A DNA stretch of 64,000 nt from Sclerodactyla briareus. Its lineage: Eukaryota > Echinodermata > Holothuroidea > Dendrochirotida > Sclerodactylidae. The notes beneath the pieces were generated by a model. The model was given only the letters and a program-made list of their open reading frames with translations. It was not told where the DNA came from and did not search any database. Below are positions 36,626-48,959 of this stretch, piece after piece. The stretch covers positions 124,001 through 188,000 of the forward strand of contig JAODTK010000289.1 in NCBI GenBank assembly GCA_026419785.1, given 5' to 3'. Position numbers and translations under genes: made by a program. Within the stretch, counting starts at the first letter, position 1. The number at the start of each line of letters is the position of its first letter.

Positions 36626-37439
36626 TATTGACACTGTTGTGTCCCTCACGGCCAGATAATGCAGAGAAATTTGATATTAACATTCTCTCTGCAGACCATC
36701 CATGGGTCTACTAGTCTTTATATCACTTGGGAAGCTGTCTATGACATAAATTTGGCCAAGAATATGAAATAAGCAATGTTCTGAGGCAAGTGGGCCGAAA
36801 GGTCCAAATACCCCAAAATTATACTCCTGATAACCCTTATCATGTCATATAAGCCTGAAATGTGGCTATCGAACTTCTATTATTACAAGTTAGATGATGT
36901 TGACTCGCTAAGTATAATGCAACAGAAAGTGACATTGAATTAATGAAGCAGCTTTGTAGATGTCATGTATCACGTGTGTAAATGTTGTGTGTCACACATG
37001 GCTACTTACATATTCATGACATGAGAGTTATAGTCCAAACAGATTCTATGTCGGAAAGCATATGCCCATCAGACAGTCAGATTGTTGTGTCACTCACCTT
37101 TGAAAATTACGCCCGAAAATTACCACCGAAATTACCCCTGAAGTATGAAGAACAGGGTCATTCCAAACATTTTGCCACGCTTGTTCTTATGAATTACCTT
37201 GAAGTTGATAGCATTCCCACAGGAATGTGAATTTTGTTCATTGTGGGTTCGGAAAAATATGGTGCGGGGGGACCACAAAGGGGGTGGAAATGTTAGTAGA
37301 ACCAAGAAATTTAGAGAATTGTTCCGTTTGTGGTCATGACATGACCCTTTTTTGTTTATTAGCACAATAGGGAAACTGGGAATTCCCCAGTGTCGGTGTG
37401 TGTTGATAATTCACAAAAAAAGATAATCAATGGTTGATA
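36626..37439. other. Non-coding stretch, no feature recognised
   Basis: The frame at 36982-37230 (+, 82 codons) has no recognisable domain. Nothing else stands out. Confidence 0.5.
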
Positions 37440-38520
37440 TGATTAGCACTATAAAATGTATTCTAGAAATGGAAAGAAATAATCAGTGGCAATATGGACA
37501 CGTATTCGAACTTGTTCTCCGCCCCAATGTTGACCCAGACAGGTCATATCGGGTCCCAGAAAATGTAGTGTTAGTTACTATCTGGACAGAACAATGTGGC
37601 GATGGGGATGTGAAGGGTTGAAACCAAAATCTGAAAAAAAAGTTTAGTAATGATGTAGGTCTACACTTCTCGCTTGCCCCCCCCCCCCCTCGATGACGCT
37701 AATGTCATCGTCAGAAAGGGTGTGTTGTCCTTATTCAAACAAAAAGTAGTGTTGCTGAGGACAACATGTTAAACTCTAGAAAGGAGAGTTTCCACATATG
37801 GACACATTAATTGCCTTAGTTCCCCACCCTAATGTTGACTCCAGAAATGTATGTTTTTTTCTCATTTTTTGGGGCGAAATAACGTAGCGCTGAAACTGTA
37901 TAGAAAAAATGTAAATCCATAATGGAGACGACAGTCATTTGAAAAAAAAAAAAACCTCTCACTCTTCCTGCTGACTATGTGTCCCACCATGGAGGGTGAC
38001 TCTATCCCCCCCCCCCCTCCCAGAATGTTGGTGAGTCCATGTTGGGACGGTATGCATGTATTGCTGGAAGGTATAGAGGGTCGACAATGGTCAACCCCAG
38101 AATGGTAAAGAGAGGTCATCTCACTTGACACCTTACGTGCCTTCATGCCCCAACCAATTTTAACCCCCCAGATATATGTGTTTGTCTATTTGAAGGAATA
38201 CTGTGGGTGTTGGCAGAAGCAGGTGGTGCATGGCATAGAAGAGGGTTAGAAAAAAAACTAGAAGTGGAAAGGAATACGTCAGCCCCAACATTTTCCCACC
38301 TCGATCGTACCTGCACGCCACCTAAGAGTGAAAACTAGTCCCACAGTTTTTTTTTAGTTTTGCCCATTTTTCAAGACGAAAAATGTGGTGCATGGGTTTT
38401 AAAGACGAGGGTGTCACTTGGAAACTCTAAAGGGGAGGAGGAAACAGATCATCTCCCACTTTTCTAAACCTAATGGTCACATATGCATTTCTGGAGCTGG
38501 GGTCTAGCCCGTTAGGGTTT
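37440..38520. repeat. Diverged tandem array, about 300-320 bp period
   Basis: Four units can be aligned by CTAGAAA(T)GGA..-type starts at about 37460, 37777, 38095 and 38425. Each is followed by a CCCCAAYNTTGACCC-type block and then a TATGTGTTTGTCT..TTTT block. ATATGGACAC is shared by units 1 and 2 (37494 and 37797) and GTGGTGCATGG by later units. C homopolymers lie at 37678-37690 and 38007-38018. Units are heavily diverged, so the array is old. Confidence 0.6.
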
Positions 38521-38908
38521 CTGGGGTGCTGTCAGAGTTGCAAATTCATTTGCGGAGTTACAACTACAACAAAATCTCCTATACATCTATAGCAACATCA
38601 GTTCGCCTAGAAGTAGGACAAAAACACACCTCCGGGAGTTGGAGAGATTACATATAAAACAAAATGAATAAACAACGGAAGTAAGCAGTATAGGCATACC
38701 TGGCCCTCTTCAACGGTAACATGTACTTCGGATTGTATCTCTGGTCATTGATCAAACACTTGATGTGTTCTTTTCTTCCTTTATTAAGCATTCGAAGGTT
38801 CGACGATCCGTAATATACCCGCATCTCTCCTAAGTCGGGTTCAAAATGGCTAGAACGTCGAGGAGAAGAACGGAGAGAGAGAAAGAAGTGGGAAGTCGAG
38901 CTCCGAAC
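38521..38908. other. Non-coding stretch with a weak antisense open frame
   Basis: On the - strand a 101-codon frame (38953-38648) contains LRMLNKGRKEHIKCLINDQR. The word CAG|GTATGC at the 38701/38700 boundary would serve as a splice donor. I recognise no domain and no homologue, so it is noted but not called. Confidence 0.35.
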
Positions 38909-39040
38909 CTGTGTGTAACTAAGATCGGAGAGGAGAACACTCGTAACAGCCACGGTGAGGGGCTTGTTTGCGCTCTCTCGAGATCCTCTCGGATTTGAAG
39001 ACTGATACAGTCGTCAAGAGGATCTTCGAAACTGACTGAA
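38909..39040. repeat. Dispersed hairpin repeat, copy 1
   Basis: This aligns with 44290-44405: GTGTAACT, GAACACTCGT, a CGCTCTCTCGAG block and a downstream stem-loop. The stem here is AGATCCTCT (38981-38989) pairing with AGAGGATCT (39017-39025), loop 27 nt. The nature of the parent element is unknown. Confidence 0.55.
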
Positions 39041-42000
39041 GCTTACGTGGAATATGATATCGCCTCACGTAGATAGTAGACTCAGTAAGACTATAACTAT
39101 CTTGTAGTGATGATTAGAAAAAATTTTCGGACATACAGTAATAACGACATTAGTGGCATATTTATAATATTAATTCGATTGTCGCGTCCGCAATCAGCAA
39201 ACAAGTAGGACCTTTTCTGTGCCTGGGCAATTCGTTTTATCTAGTTTTTCGAACTAGAGAATGAGGATGGAAAGGATCCACGACCTTCGATGCGCAAATA
39301 ATTTGAACTTGCGTTTTGTTGCTGATTGATATTACAGTAGTAGGGAAGGCGGCGTTGAGCTAAAGAGTCCAAGTTTCCAACAAGCCTACAATATGTTCTG
39401 CGTCTCGATGAGAACAGTTCTGGTATTCTTGCATTCCCTCCGATTGAACGGATATCGCTCTTTCTCAATAATTTAGAGATGATGATGGGGGATATCACAT
39501 GTCTCAGCGATGCTGGCGATTGGAAAAGAGGAAGTAACGCGCGGAATGACAGGGCATAACGAAAAGTGGTGAAGGGAAACAGCAAACGGTTCACAATCGA
39601 AGAGCACGGATTCAATCAAAATCCATTGTTACCTTTCTCCACCAGAGAGGGAACGAAAGATTAAAGAGACCCGCGTCGCCATGAGTAGTGACGTTTTGTT
39701 TGCCAGTTCGTTTTAAAACGGTCATGGTCCTCTTGCATGAGATCAACAGATGGATTGAGAGGCGCATCGTAGCTTATAGTACGAACGAATGGAAATGTGG
39801 GTGAAAGTGAGAGAATATGAAAAGCAGTGTTCAAAAGACCGCGATGTAAGTTCATGGGATCATGTAGCAGTATTTTACCTCTCTGAATTATCGTTCCTCA
39901 AGAGGAGACCTGCAGCACGGTGCAGATGGAATATAATAAGAGTGGATCTTATTTTGTTTGAAAAAAGACCCTCGATCGTATTCTTGTCAATCACATTCGT
40001 GACAAATGAAAGTTTCATCCTCGCGCTTGTGCCCATACAGGAAATAATAATTGTAGGACAAATTTTTAGATATTCGCAGTAAAATGTGAAAGTCGTCATC
40101 AAACCGGTTGAATTTGGACCCCTTTCAATCTATATATCCATAAACGACATAAGTTATACATTCGTACTCATGATCAATCATATTCCGAACGAACTGAATA
40201 TGCTTCGGAAAAAGCCCCGTGCACAGCCCCGTATTGAGCATGCATACTTTGGATCAACTACGCGACGTTCTAGCCTAAATGCGATGGACTGTCTTTTGAA
40301 ATTTCTCACAGAGTGGAAAATTCGGCTTCCCATCTACCAACACTATATGCTGAGAACACATTAGGAATATCGTGCGCTTTATCTACAACCTGTTAACATC
40401 GCCGTTATTTTTTAATATAACCGGTCGTATCATCATACAAAATGTTACCTCGCTATTGCATTTATGCAAGAAAAATTGTACTTGTAATTGCGATTGCAGT
40501 AGTTTGCAAACCATTACTTACTCCAAACGCCTTCTAATTGAAACAATAAAAATCCCATTGTGTTATATTTAGGCAACACGAAAAAGATGTGAACGGCGTC
40601 GATGACGTATGAAAGCTGCGCCTAATCATTCCAATGAATGTGATACAAACAAATTAAATGGATTGCACTTTGAAGGAATTGTTGTAAATTAGGATGATCC
40701 GTTTGGTAACGCCGTTGCTAAAAATATAATAAATAATATATAAGTAATTTCACATGCCAGTTGTTACGGTCAGAAGACGTTATTCAACAGGAAGGTTATC
40801 GAAATTCCACTGTAATATGAAAAAGAAGCATGCAGCCAAGAATTATAACCTAAATTCATACTAAAAAATGGCATTCTTCCCAATCGAAAGAGGTCATATC
40901 CGCAATCGATTTGTATATTTATGAAAACATCTGATTACTCAATTATCTATATATTTTTCAATTCTTTATGATTCTATCCGTATATTGAACACGAAGAGTA
41001 CATTATGTGGCTTCCCTGCATGAAGTCTGCTGTTCCGAACATAGTGAAGCTTCGGGCATTTTGGGCTATGCTGAACTACTCGCAGAAAGATACAGCGAAC
41101 TATAGCAATTTTTCACGGACGTTATTTCTACAATCGATTTGTATTGATGAAAACGTACTTGTTATTCTGATATTTTTTTTTTCATTTACACAATAAAAAC
41201 TTTGGCCACATAGTCGTGTGGCTATGCTGAACTATTCACAATCCTGTATATTCAACATGGTTTGTAAAGCAAACATGTTCGCCAACTGTGTTTCTTGAAA
41301 TCAATCATTCAGTCATTCGGTTCACTTCCACTGTCTTCATTACGATTCGGCACACTATCCAAACCAGAAACGACGTCCTTCCTCGCAATTTGTCGTGAGT
41401 CAATCAGTATTTGACTGGCCAAATAAAATTACATACATTTACTATAACTCATAAAACGAAGGAACACATTTACTATAATCATGAAACAAAGCCACATATT
41501 AGTATATAGTATATTTATTCAAAGAGGTATGTCGTCACAATGTTAACTTCCTTGTAGGGCTATCCACTTCAAAAAGAGGAATATTTCTGAATTGATCGTT
41601 ACACGATTCAGCTCCAACTCCGACCGAGCTGCACCCAACGTAACTGGAGGCGTCTTGCGAACAGCGGTGACGGAAAGTTCACAAAGCGACAATCCACTTC
41701 TTTTCTGTAAGTATTGAGAGAATGGTCTCTATCTGTATTTATGCGAATAAGTTCATAATTACAGTTGTATTATGTTAACCACATAGAACATAGAATTTAG
41801 CAGCAAAGCAAAAATATGATTTACATGTTTTGTTTTTTAAAAAGTATCAGGAATATGAATATAACTCAATGGGTAATGCACATAAATATCTCATCTTTCC
41901 TTCGATAAATGGTTGATCTCGTAAATGTTTCGTATCGAGAATAGGTAGGACTTCAACAAACGAGGTCCCTGTAATTGTAAAGGTACCTCACTGTTCTGTG

Positions 42001-44110
42001 TCGTTCTTCTACAGTGTAAAAAATGAAGTGTTTACACCTTCCTGGTTGGCCAGGGGCAACACACCCCGAAATTGTAGAGTTGTATCATAGAACCGACCGA
42101 CTGACCGACTTATAACACTTCGAGGGGGACTGAATTTCATTCTATCACCCACTCTGGCGCTCTCTTGGCCACTGCTGGCAGGACTGTGTATCCAATGTCA
42201 GGGTTCTCGAGGAGGCGAGAACAGGCTGAAGGCTATAGTTGCCCGATTCCTGTCCGTCAACGTCGATTCTTCGGTCCGAGAAAAGGTCCCGTAGCTCATC
42301 GTTGTTGCAGATTCGAAGGTACCTCAAGCCCAGTCACTTGCCTGTATAGGAAGCCGAGTAATTGGAGGCGGCGAGTGTTTCCCTTCCAGGCATGTGTTTC
42401 TATGAGTAAATGATAAGATAGCGAAACAGCAGTATGTGTTCGAAAAGCTCCTTAATATTTTCTGTTTGAACACAGATTTTGCAACGGTACCAAATTACAT
42501 GCAACGGAATCGTAGTAATAGGCTTATATTGCTTTTGGCGCTGGTTAACTCAGATTAAATTTATAATTTGTTTTAGTACCAACAGGTTTTTTTTTTCCCT
42601 ACCGATGCTACAATAGATGCTTGATAAACACAATGGAAAAAATGGAACCGAAAGATCGTGAGATCACGACATACCATATTTACTGAGAGAGGAATCTGAG
42701 AGGAAGATGACATCTGTTTCGAACAACAATATAGAAAGGGCAAGTGAGGGCTGACACACGTCCAGTAGTCCCGATAGAAAACACACGGCAACTTCGTCAA
42801 GCAATATTTTGGTAATATGGATAACGTTCGTTTTTCAGGAAACCTGACTAGGCTTCGGACCTCTCCCTACATTATCGGCTTGTAACAAAAATAATTTTGC
42901 AGGCGGCTCCAACAGAAACAATCGAGTAATTCCAGAGACAAACTATTGAGTTATACATCAGTGACTGTTGCATTCTTGGTAACAAAGCACAGTCAACTTT
43001 CACGATCGACGAACATTACCATTTTAATGAACGACCATCTGTTACTGTTATTCTGGGAGACGCAAGTATAGTTTTAGGCATTCTCAGTGATGCTTGTGTC
43101 AGTATATTCAACTGTATTCGGGCAAAGAACCTATGCGATCAACAGATCGGTTCCCGCATATTATTTTGTTATGTCCTGCTAACCCCACACACACTACCTT
43201 TCAAATTAGGTAATGTAAAACGAGTTTTCCAAATAAATCATGAACTTGCATTGACTGATCACCCAATTGCTTCTTATCTATCAGCCTACTGAAATGAAAA
43301 ATGTTGTTCCATGACGGCGTCACATTATGAACGCCTGTCTATTCTCGAATAACAACTTGTCCCCATAATAAATGTTAACTGTGGGCGTAATATTGAAGCT
43401 ATTGCAAGGTACAACTCCCCTCAATATGCTAGCACCACGGCTGTCACATCAGCAACACTTCATCAATTTTTCCGCATGATCAAACATACCGCCTTGGTCG
43501 ATGCTAAAACGTAACATATTATCGATTTAATTATCCTCAGAGAGTGAAGCCTTGTGTTATCAAATCAACTGCATCACGACAAGTCCCTGTATGGCGTCCA
43601 ATTCAATATACCATACATGCTTTACTATTTACTTTTTCTCAGGAAAAGAGTGTTTGATTTCTATGTTACTTGGTCATCACGTGTGACCAATTTCATTTTT
43701 TGGAAAATATATATACCCAAATAGTTTAACTATACGCATATGATCACGGCTTGCCGAGATGAGATTATAAGCTCAAATGACAACTGAATTATTCTGTTGA
43801 GTCAGTTCGTGTCGATTTTGAATACACAAATGAGTATGAAATACCAGTAAGGGATAATTCGTTTCATAAGAAACATTCGAGAATGTAAATATCCCCCATG
43901 TTACATTAAATAGTATGCGGTTTCGTTAGAGAACGACGAACAACAGGTTGCACAGTGCGACACATCTTTTCTACCTCTAGTCTGAACAATGGATACGTCA
44001 CTAATTTAAACATATGAAGAGCGAGCAGTTTCCCGTGTTACCCATAAATGGCAATAGCTGTTGCTTCTGGAACGGGAATTTATATCTTGCCATACCATCA
44101 CTTGAACGAA
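39041..44110. other. Non-coding stretch with minor local duplications
   Basis: Small structures only: a 31-bp unit twice at 41435-41496 (ACATTTACTATAA..), GGCTATGCTGAACTA twice (near 41064 and 41219) and a CAATCGATTTGTAT word twice (near 40904 and 41131). The antisense frame 39615-39241 (124 codons) and others show no domain. No transposon ends were identified. Confidence 0.45.
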
Positions 44111-44222
44111 TCATTTCGTTTTTGTGCTGAATGTAATTGAAGTTCCGGCGATCCGAATACCCGCTTTATACCCTTTGCAAGTAAATGAGATGGAGCGTCT
44201 CGGAGAAGAGGGTAGTCGATCC

Positions 44223-44223
<1 letters not shown>

Positions 44224-44277
<54 letters not shown>

Positions 44278-44286
44278 ACCCCCCCC
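44224..44286. repeat. Poly-C tract, 54 uninterrupted C plus flanking C runs
   Basis: C54 at 44224-44277, one A, then C8. The complementary strand is G54, with obvious potential for G-quadruplex structure and the C strand for i-motif. The poly-Gly and poly-Pro frames over it are artefacts. Confidence 0.97.
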
Positions 44287-44289
44287 TCA

Positions 44290-44405
44290 TACCGGGTGTA
44301 ACTCGAGACAGAAGGAACACTCGTGTAGCACAAGGATAGGGCTGTTGCGTGCTCTCGAGCATTTCGTGATCTGACGACTATGTAGAGCCGTCGAGAGCCT
44401 TGCGG
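44290..44405. repeat. Dispersed hairpin repeat, copy 2
   Basis: Homologous to 38909-39040 (GTGTAACT, GGAACACTCGT). The stem here is GCTCTCGA (44351-44358) pairing with TCGAGAGC (44391-44398), loop 32 nt. It starts directly beside the poly-C tract. Confidence 0.55.
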
Positions 44406-46794
44406 AAGTGAATGACAGATGGTTGGATTGATTTTGTCTTGTGAACATCAGAGCCTGTTCTATTGGGCTGGAGTAATTCAGTCCGGATACTATATGCGTC
44501 TCAAAGATAACTTAAATATTTACTAATTCTTTTGAATAATCTTCTCATTGTTTTGAACAAACTAGGAAAATGACTTTATGAGGGTGACTAGAGTAACAAC
44601 TAACACATGTATGTGCGAAGGAAACCGTAGGGTGATTCGAACGAATGCCTATTAATTGCGACAAACCCGTGACAACGTTTATGTTCACCAAGGAGAGTAG
44701 TAGGCATTTTGTTCATTCTCGTGAAGCACACTGTGAAATAAACTATGAATATAATATGTCAGCTAACGGATATCAATGAGAACCTGAATTCTCGTTTGCA
44801 TTTATATTTCTTTGCAACATATGTCAGCATCTCATTCACTGATTCTCGGTTGTTCATATTGTAATAAATTGGGTTCTTTGTGAGGCTCAAGGAGGAGTTG
44901 GGAACCAGCGTTAGCTAATTAGAGCCATTCTTGTTCAGCAGTGCCTATTGACCTACATTTGTACTGACCAATGTACGAAGCTATGAAGAAGTTGACTGAA
45001 AATACTTGCCTCGTTGATGACACGAATTAACTGGTGTTCGTAAATCTTTACTCACTATCGTTCCTCGCTTATCTACCTTTTTACTCACTGTAACGTTCAG
45101 TCACATTGACTTATTCATTCACATAGCAATAATAAATGCTGTAACACACTGAACACGAATGCCTGATTGAACATGTATACTCTTATCCTATATAGACTTT
45201 AGCTGCGCTATTTACTTTGGAGTATTCATACAAGCGGCTGTAAAATATATATGAAACGTATATATGAGCCGAAATACTCATTTATAACCACAGAGTATAC
45301 CAAAGAAACATCACTCCACTAACGCTAAAACAGTTCCTAACGAACTGGGTGCTCAGTGAACGTCGATTTGAGTCATTTGGTGAGAACGCATGCTGGCCAT
45401 TACACCTGACGACCGAGTTCTCATTCCATTTGGTACTGACTGATGCTGATAGGTTTGTTTGTAGCTTACGTCTCATTAGGACGTGAGACATAAAATCATT
45501 GGATGAATTCTAATAAAAAAAATACTATAGTACGGAGTTCAATTGACATGAATCCTAATATCTCATTTTCCTCTCTTTCTCCATGCTAGTTTCCTTCGAA
45601 CTAATGGGTCACAAGACATAACTCTGAATGCGCCACATACGTACTCGATTCATATCCGCCTCATTCCCAAGGGTACATCTGAATACCACACTGTTATCAT
45701 TATTCTAAAGTTCGACCCATAATAAAGCTGACGCCTAAGTGTTGGTCACGCTCTGTCATATAATAACCCAAACCTATTGGACATTTTCATTGTCAGTCAG
45801 GAACGTAATCTGTGAATACTCCCCCAGTATGATATTTGCATGTGTATTTGGTTAAGGAAAATTACGATATTCAGAGCGAGCGAGAATGACTTTTGTTCAT
45901 CCTTTCTTTGTCATGGATCAGCGAGCAACGATTCCATAATAAATGCATGTGCAGGAAATAAGTCACGCTGATCCATTGAATGGTTTTGCAGAAAAAGGAA
46001 TGGGTAGACAATTTTTATTTTTTTATCTCCAAAGAGTATTATTGGCCGTTTCCTTCCAGAGGCAATGGCGTGCAGTGGACTCTCCCCGCTACAAATATTA
46101 TCCATGTGAATCCATGAGGATTAATATCCTAATGGGGCGTGTAATTAAATTCATCGGGGCAGCTCGCATTCACAGGCACTACATTTAGTATATAATTACC
46201 TAACGGTACTAAATTTAGTAACACTGTGAGTTCGCCGGCACTAATGCGGCGGATTTGTTACATGTGAATATATATTATCACCGACTAATTTGTTTAATGG
46301 AGATGCTATATTTACAGTCCTCCTAACAGTCGTTTACACAGTGTGTGAGAACAGTGATTTTAAGGCCGGGGGTTTGGGGATTTGTTGTCTTTACTACAGG
46401 TTAGCAGCATTGATTGCCTGCGGAAGTCCGATATCCCCGAGGCGGATCAGCATCTCATGCCCCGACACGCGGGCCTCACCTACCTCCTTGCCTAGCAACA
46501 GCATTGTTGGTCTCTTTATTTCCCCTGCAGGGGTGAAAGTAACGTTCCCGATTACGGAAACTTGTCAGCTTCGATATAAGAATGAGCGCTTGATAGAGTC
46601 TGCAATAGAAGTCGTTCCGAAATAATCTTCTCGGGTTGTGCACATCTTTTCCTACGCACTCGGGATTCCTGACAAAATGACAAAACATAACCAACGGGGT
46701 CAGGCTCCCTCCTCGCTTTATGCTATAAAAAAGCGTAAATATTCTTCGGAATTATGCCCGCATCGTGACAGTCAGGGAAAGCTGGAAAGGGTCC
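44406..46794. other. Non-coding stretch, no feature recognised
   Basis: The longest frame, 46290-46625 (+, 111 codons), has no recognisable domain and overlaps an antisense frame. No arrays or transposon ends are visible. Confidence 0.5.
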
Positions 46795-46960
46795 TGTTAA
46801 AATCTGACCTTTGGTGACCTCAAAATGACTTTCACTTAGGTCAGGAGCATGTATAGTCTACATCTATTATACCCAAACTTAGGAAGAGGTTACATTCGAA
46901 GGTCGTGGTAACTATTGTGAGAGAAGTGACTGGTCTCTATCAAAGTAGTGTCTGTATAGT
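46795..46960. repeat. GACCTTTGGTGACC repeat fragment
   Basis: CTGACCTTTGGTGACCTCA at 46804-46822 followed by AATGACTTT and AAGGTCGTGG. It resembles the family at 28771-29135. Confidence 0.45.
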
Positions 46961-47214
46961 CTTTGAATATCACTTCAAAATAGGCTAATGAAGAATCAAC
47001 CGTGGGTTTCCATGCTTTACATGCTCTATATTTGCATGATCATTCGTTGTTATATATATACTCTGCTTTTGTTTTTATGAAAGGTTATGCGTGTTCCTTA
47101 CTTATTTTCCTTCGGTTGTTGAAGGGACAGACGTTCGAGTCAGGTCCTTGCTACCTCCATATGAATCATACAAATTACACTTTCATTCATATAACTAATA
47201 TACGATAGTGAATA

Positions 47215-47585
47215 TCTCGTTATATATAGCGCTTTTCCACGTCGGGGACATGCTCATAGCGCTTAACAAACATTACCTCTGATATTAGTGACTTGTCCAT
47301 CACCGTACTATCAGCATGTAAATCTTGCTTGTTCCCTCCAGACGCACCATTTCGGTACGTCACTTCATCGTGCTCCTGGGGGACTTCACAATAAGCTACC
47401 ACATACGGCGCTCGCTACTATTCACAAGTCACCCCACTTTCACACACGGGAACATCCCAGGAGACATGCCTTGTCCACCGCACTGCCGAAAAAGGCATTG
47501 GGCTCCAACGGGCTCAGAAAATGCAATCAATGGATTTGCAGTTGGAGCTCTACGGAGCTTTCTACCGATGAGCTATCCGGCCTCC
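47215..47585 (-). mobile_element. tRNA-headed SINE with an L2-like tail
   Basis: Read on the - strand, the head GGCCGGATAGCTCATCGGTA (about 47576-47557) matches a tRNA 5' half with a good A box. A degenerate B-box-like GCAAATCCATTG follows. The far end has AAGCGCTATGAGCATGTC..AAAGCGCTATATATA (47265-47220), which resembles the tail of the L2-like LINE at 27040-27075 (AAAGCGCTTCGAGG..AAGCGCTATATA). SINEs commonly borrow a LINE tail to be copied by its reverse transcriptase. The two overlapping + strand frames here (47288-47663) are artefacts. Confidence 0.65.
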
Positions 47586-47789
47586 ACAAATTATCATCGT
47601 ATCAGGTATATTAGAGTATTTAAGTCAAGTAACAACGGGTACATATACCCCGCATCCTTCTAATCGTACTAAAGCAAACTTCAGCTAAATCTGACATAAG
47701 GATAATGAGGACACTCTAGTAGATGCCTATTTGATTCGATTCCTGATCAATTTGGCCAAGGCGCTCTTAGAGTGTACATTTGAAAATAC

Positions 47790-47809
47790 GAATAATAATA
47801 ATAATAATA

Positions 47810-47842
<33 letters not shown>

Positions 47843-47870
47843 TAATAATAATAATAATAATAATAATAAT
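47790..47870. repeat. (AAT)n microsatellite
   Basis: About 27 trinucleotide units with two interruptions (a missing A and one GAT). The antisense Leu/Tyr-rich frame is an artefact. Confidence 0.95.
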
Positions 47871-48959
47871 GTTCTGAATGATCGCGTAGCTGATGAAACC
47901 GACGCCATACCCAGAGAATTACTGGCCCGTTCTACTGGCACCCCTACTGAATGGAAATAGACTTCTGAGCCTGCCGGCTACAAGGGCTACTGAGCCCGAG
48001 AGCTTTACAAACATTCACATTATCGAGTTACACCCACCTAGGAATATTGTTAGTACAGTTAATATGTTTTCTGGACGTTTGTGCACGAGGCCGCAACTAT
48101 AGGGCCGCAACATGTATTGTCTAACAAAAGGTGATTATAATCATGGCCACCATGTTAAACTATAAGCGGAAGGCATAACGGCGGACTGTCACGGCAGGTC
48201 TTGCATTGCTAACGACTTCACTGGCGATGGTCATTACAGATTCTTTCTCATGTCACCCGAAACAGTGTGCACCAACCAAGACATATTTTAATAGAGGAAG
48301 TACACGAGCAGACGAGTGGTTACGGGTGAATCACAAAGCCATTGGGATGTTAGGTAAATCAGATGATAACCGATACAGACAGATTACTATATTTTCTTGG
48401 CATAATTTACTTGGGTGATAAATACGAGAGTGCCGCGTTTTTCTGTTGCATTCAGGACCGATGACGTCTTCAAAGGTCTCAAATGCACGAAGGATCGAGT
48501 CACCCACCACTAATAAATACAACTCGAGAAGGTATCAAAAGAATCGCGATAATGCGTTTTCCTCCGAATGTATGATGTCCCATATTTCATCATCATGATT
48601 CAGGCTAGTGATGCAATAATGGAAAATCCTTCACTTTTACGTGGTCAGAGTAACACGAAACAATAGAACTCTGGAAAGGAGCATGCAGATGTAACAAACA
48701 CAAAAAACAAAAAAAAAACACCATAAAAGCGTAGCAAATGTTGGCGAAACTTCCAAATGTGCGAGGAAAGCTTAACCCCGTTAGATACAAGCTAGAAAAC
48801 ACCAAAATGGAAAAAAAATGAAAACTGAGATGAAAATTGAGAGAGGTCTTCCCTGTCTCATCAGACTCGGGGCCCTAGAAAAACTCGTTAAACTATCCAT
48901 CACATCAACATTGTCCCTCGTTTATTTCCGGTGCTCATTCATTTCACGGACGCTCGATT
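47871..48959. other. Non-coding stretch with a possible SGNH-like ORF remnant
   Basis: On the - strand, 48522-48331 begins MYLLVVGDSILRAFETFED. VVGDSILR resembles the GDS block of SGNH-type domains found in some retroelements. The match is a single motif and the frame stops after 63 codons. Nothing else is recognised here. Confidence 0.3.

Noticed and set aside
38648-38953. Antisense exon with a CAG|GTATGC donor
   Set aside because: No recognisable domain and no convincing acceptor or partner exon.
38975-39030. Hammerhead ribozyme in the hairpin repeat
   Set aside because: A CTGATA word and CGAAAC occur, but the full CUGANGA core, stem layout and cleavage site are not present in either copy.
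39241-39615. 124-codon antisense frame as a gene
   Set aside because: Low-complexity ends, no domain, no supporting splice signals and no repeat-family match.
44111-44362. Poly-Gly and poly-Pro frames
   Set aside because: They are direct translations of the C54 tract.
47500-47580. Functional tRNA gene on the minus strand
   Set aside because: The A box is good, but the T arm and B box are degenerate and the sequence continues into a SINE body with an L2-like tail.
47288-47663. Two overlapping frames of 108 and 112 codons
   Set aside because: They lie mostly in the antisense of a tRNA-headed SINE.
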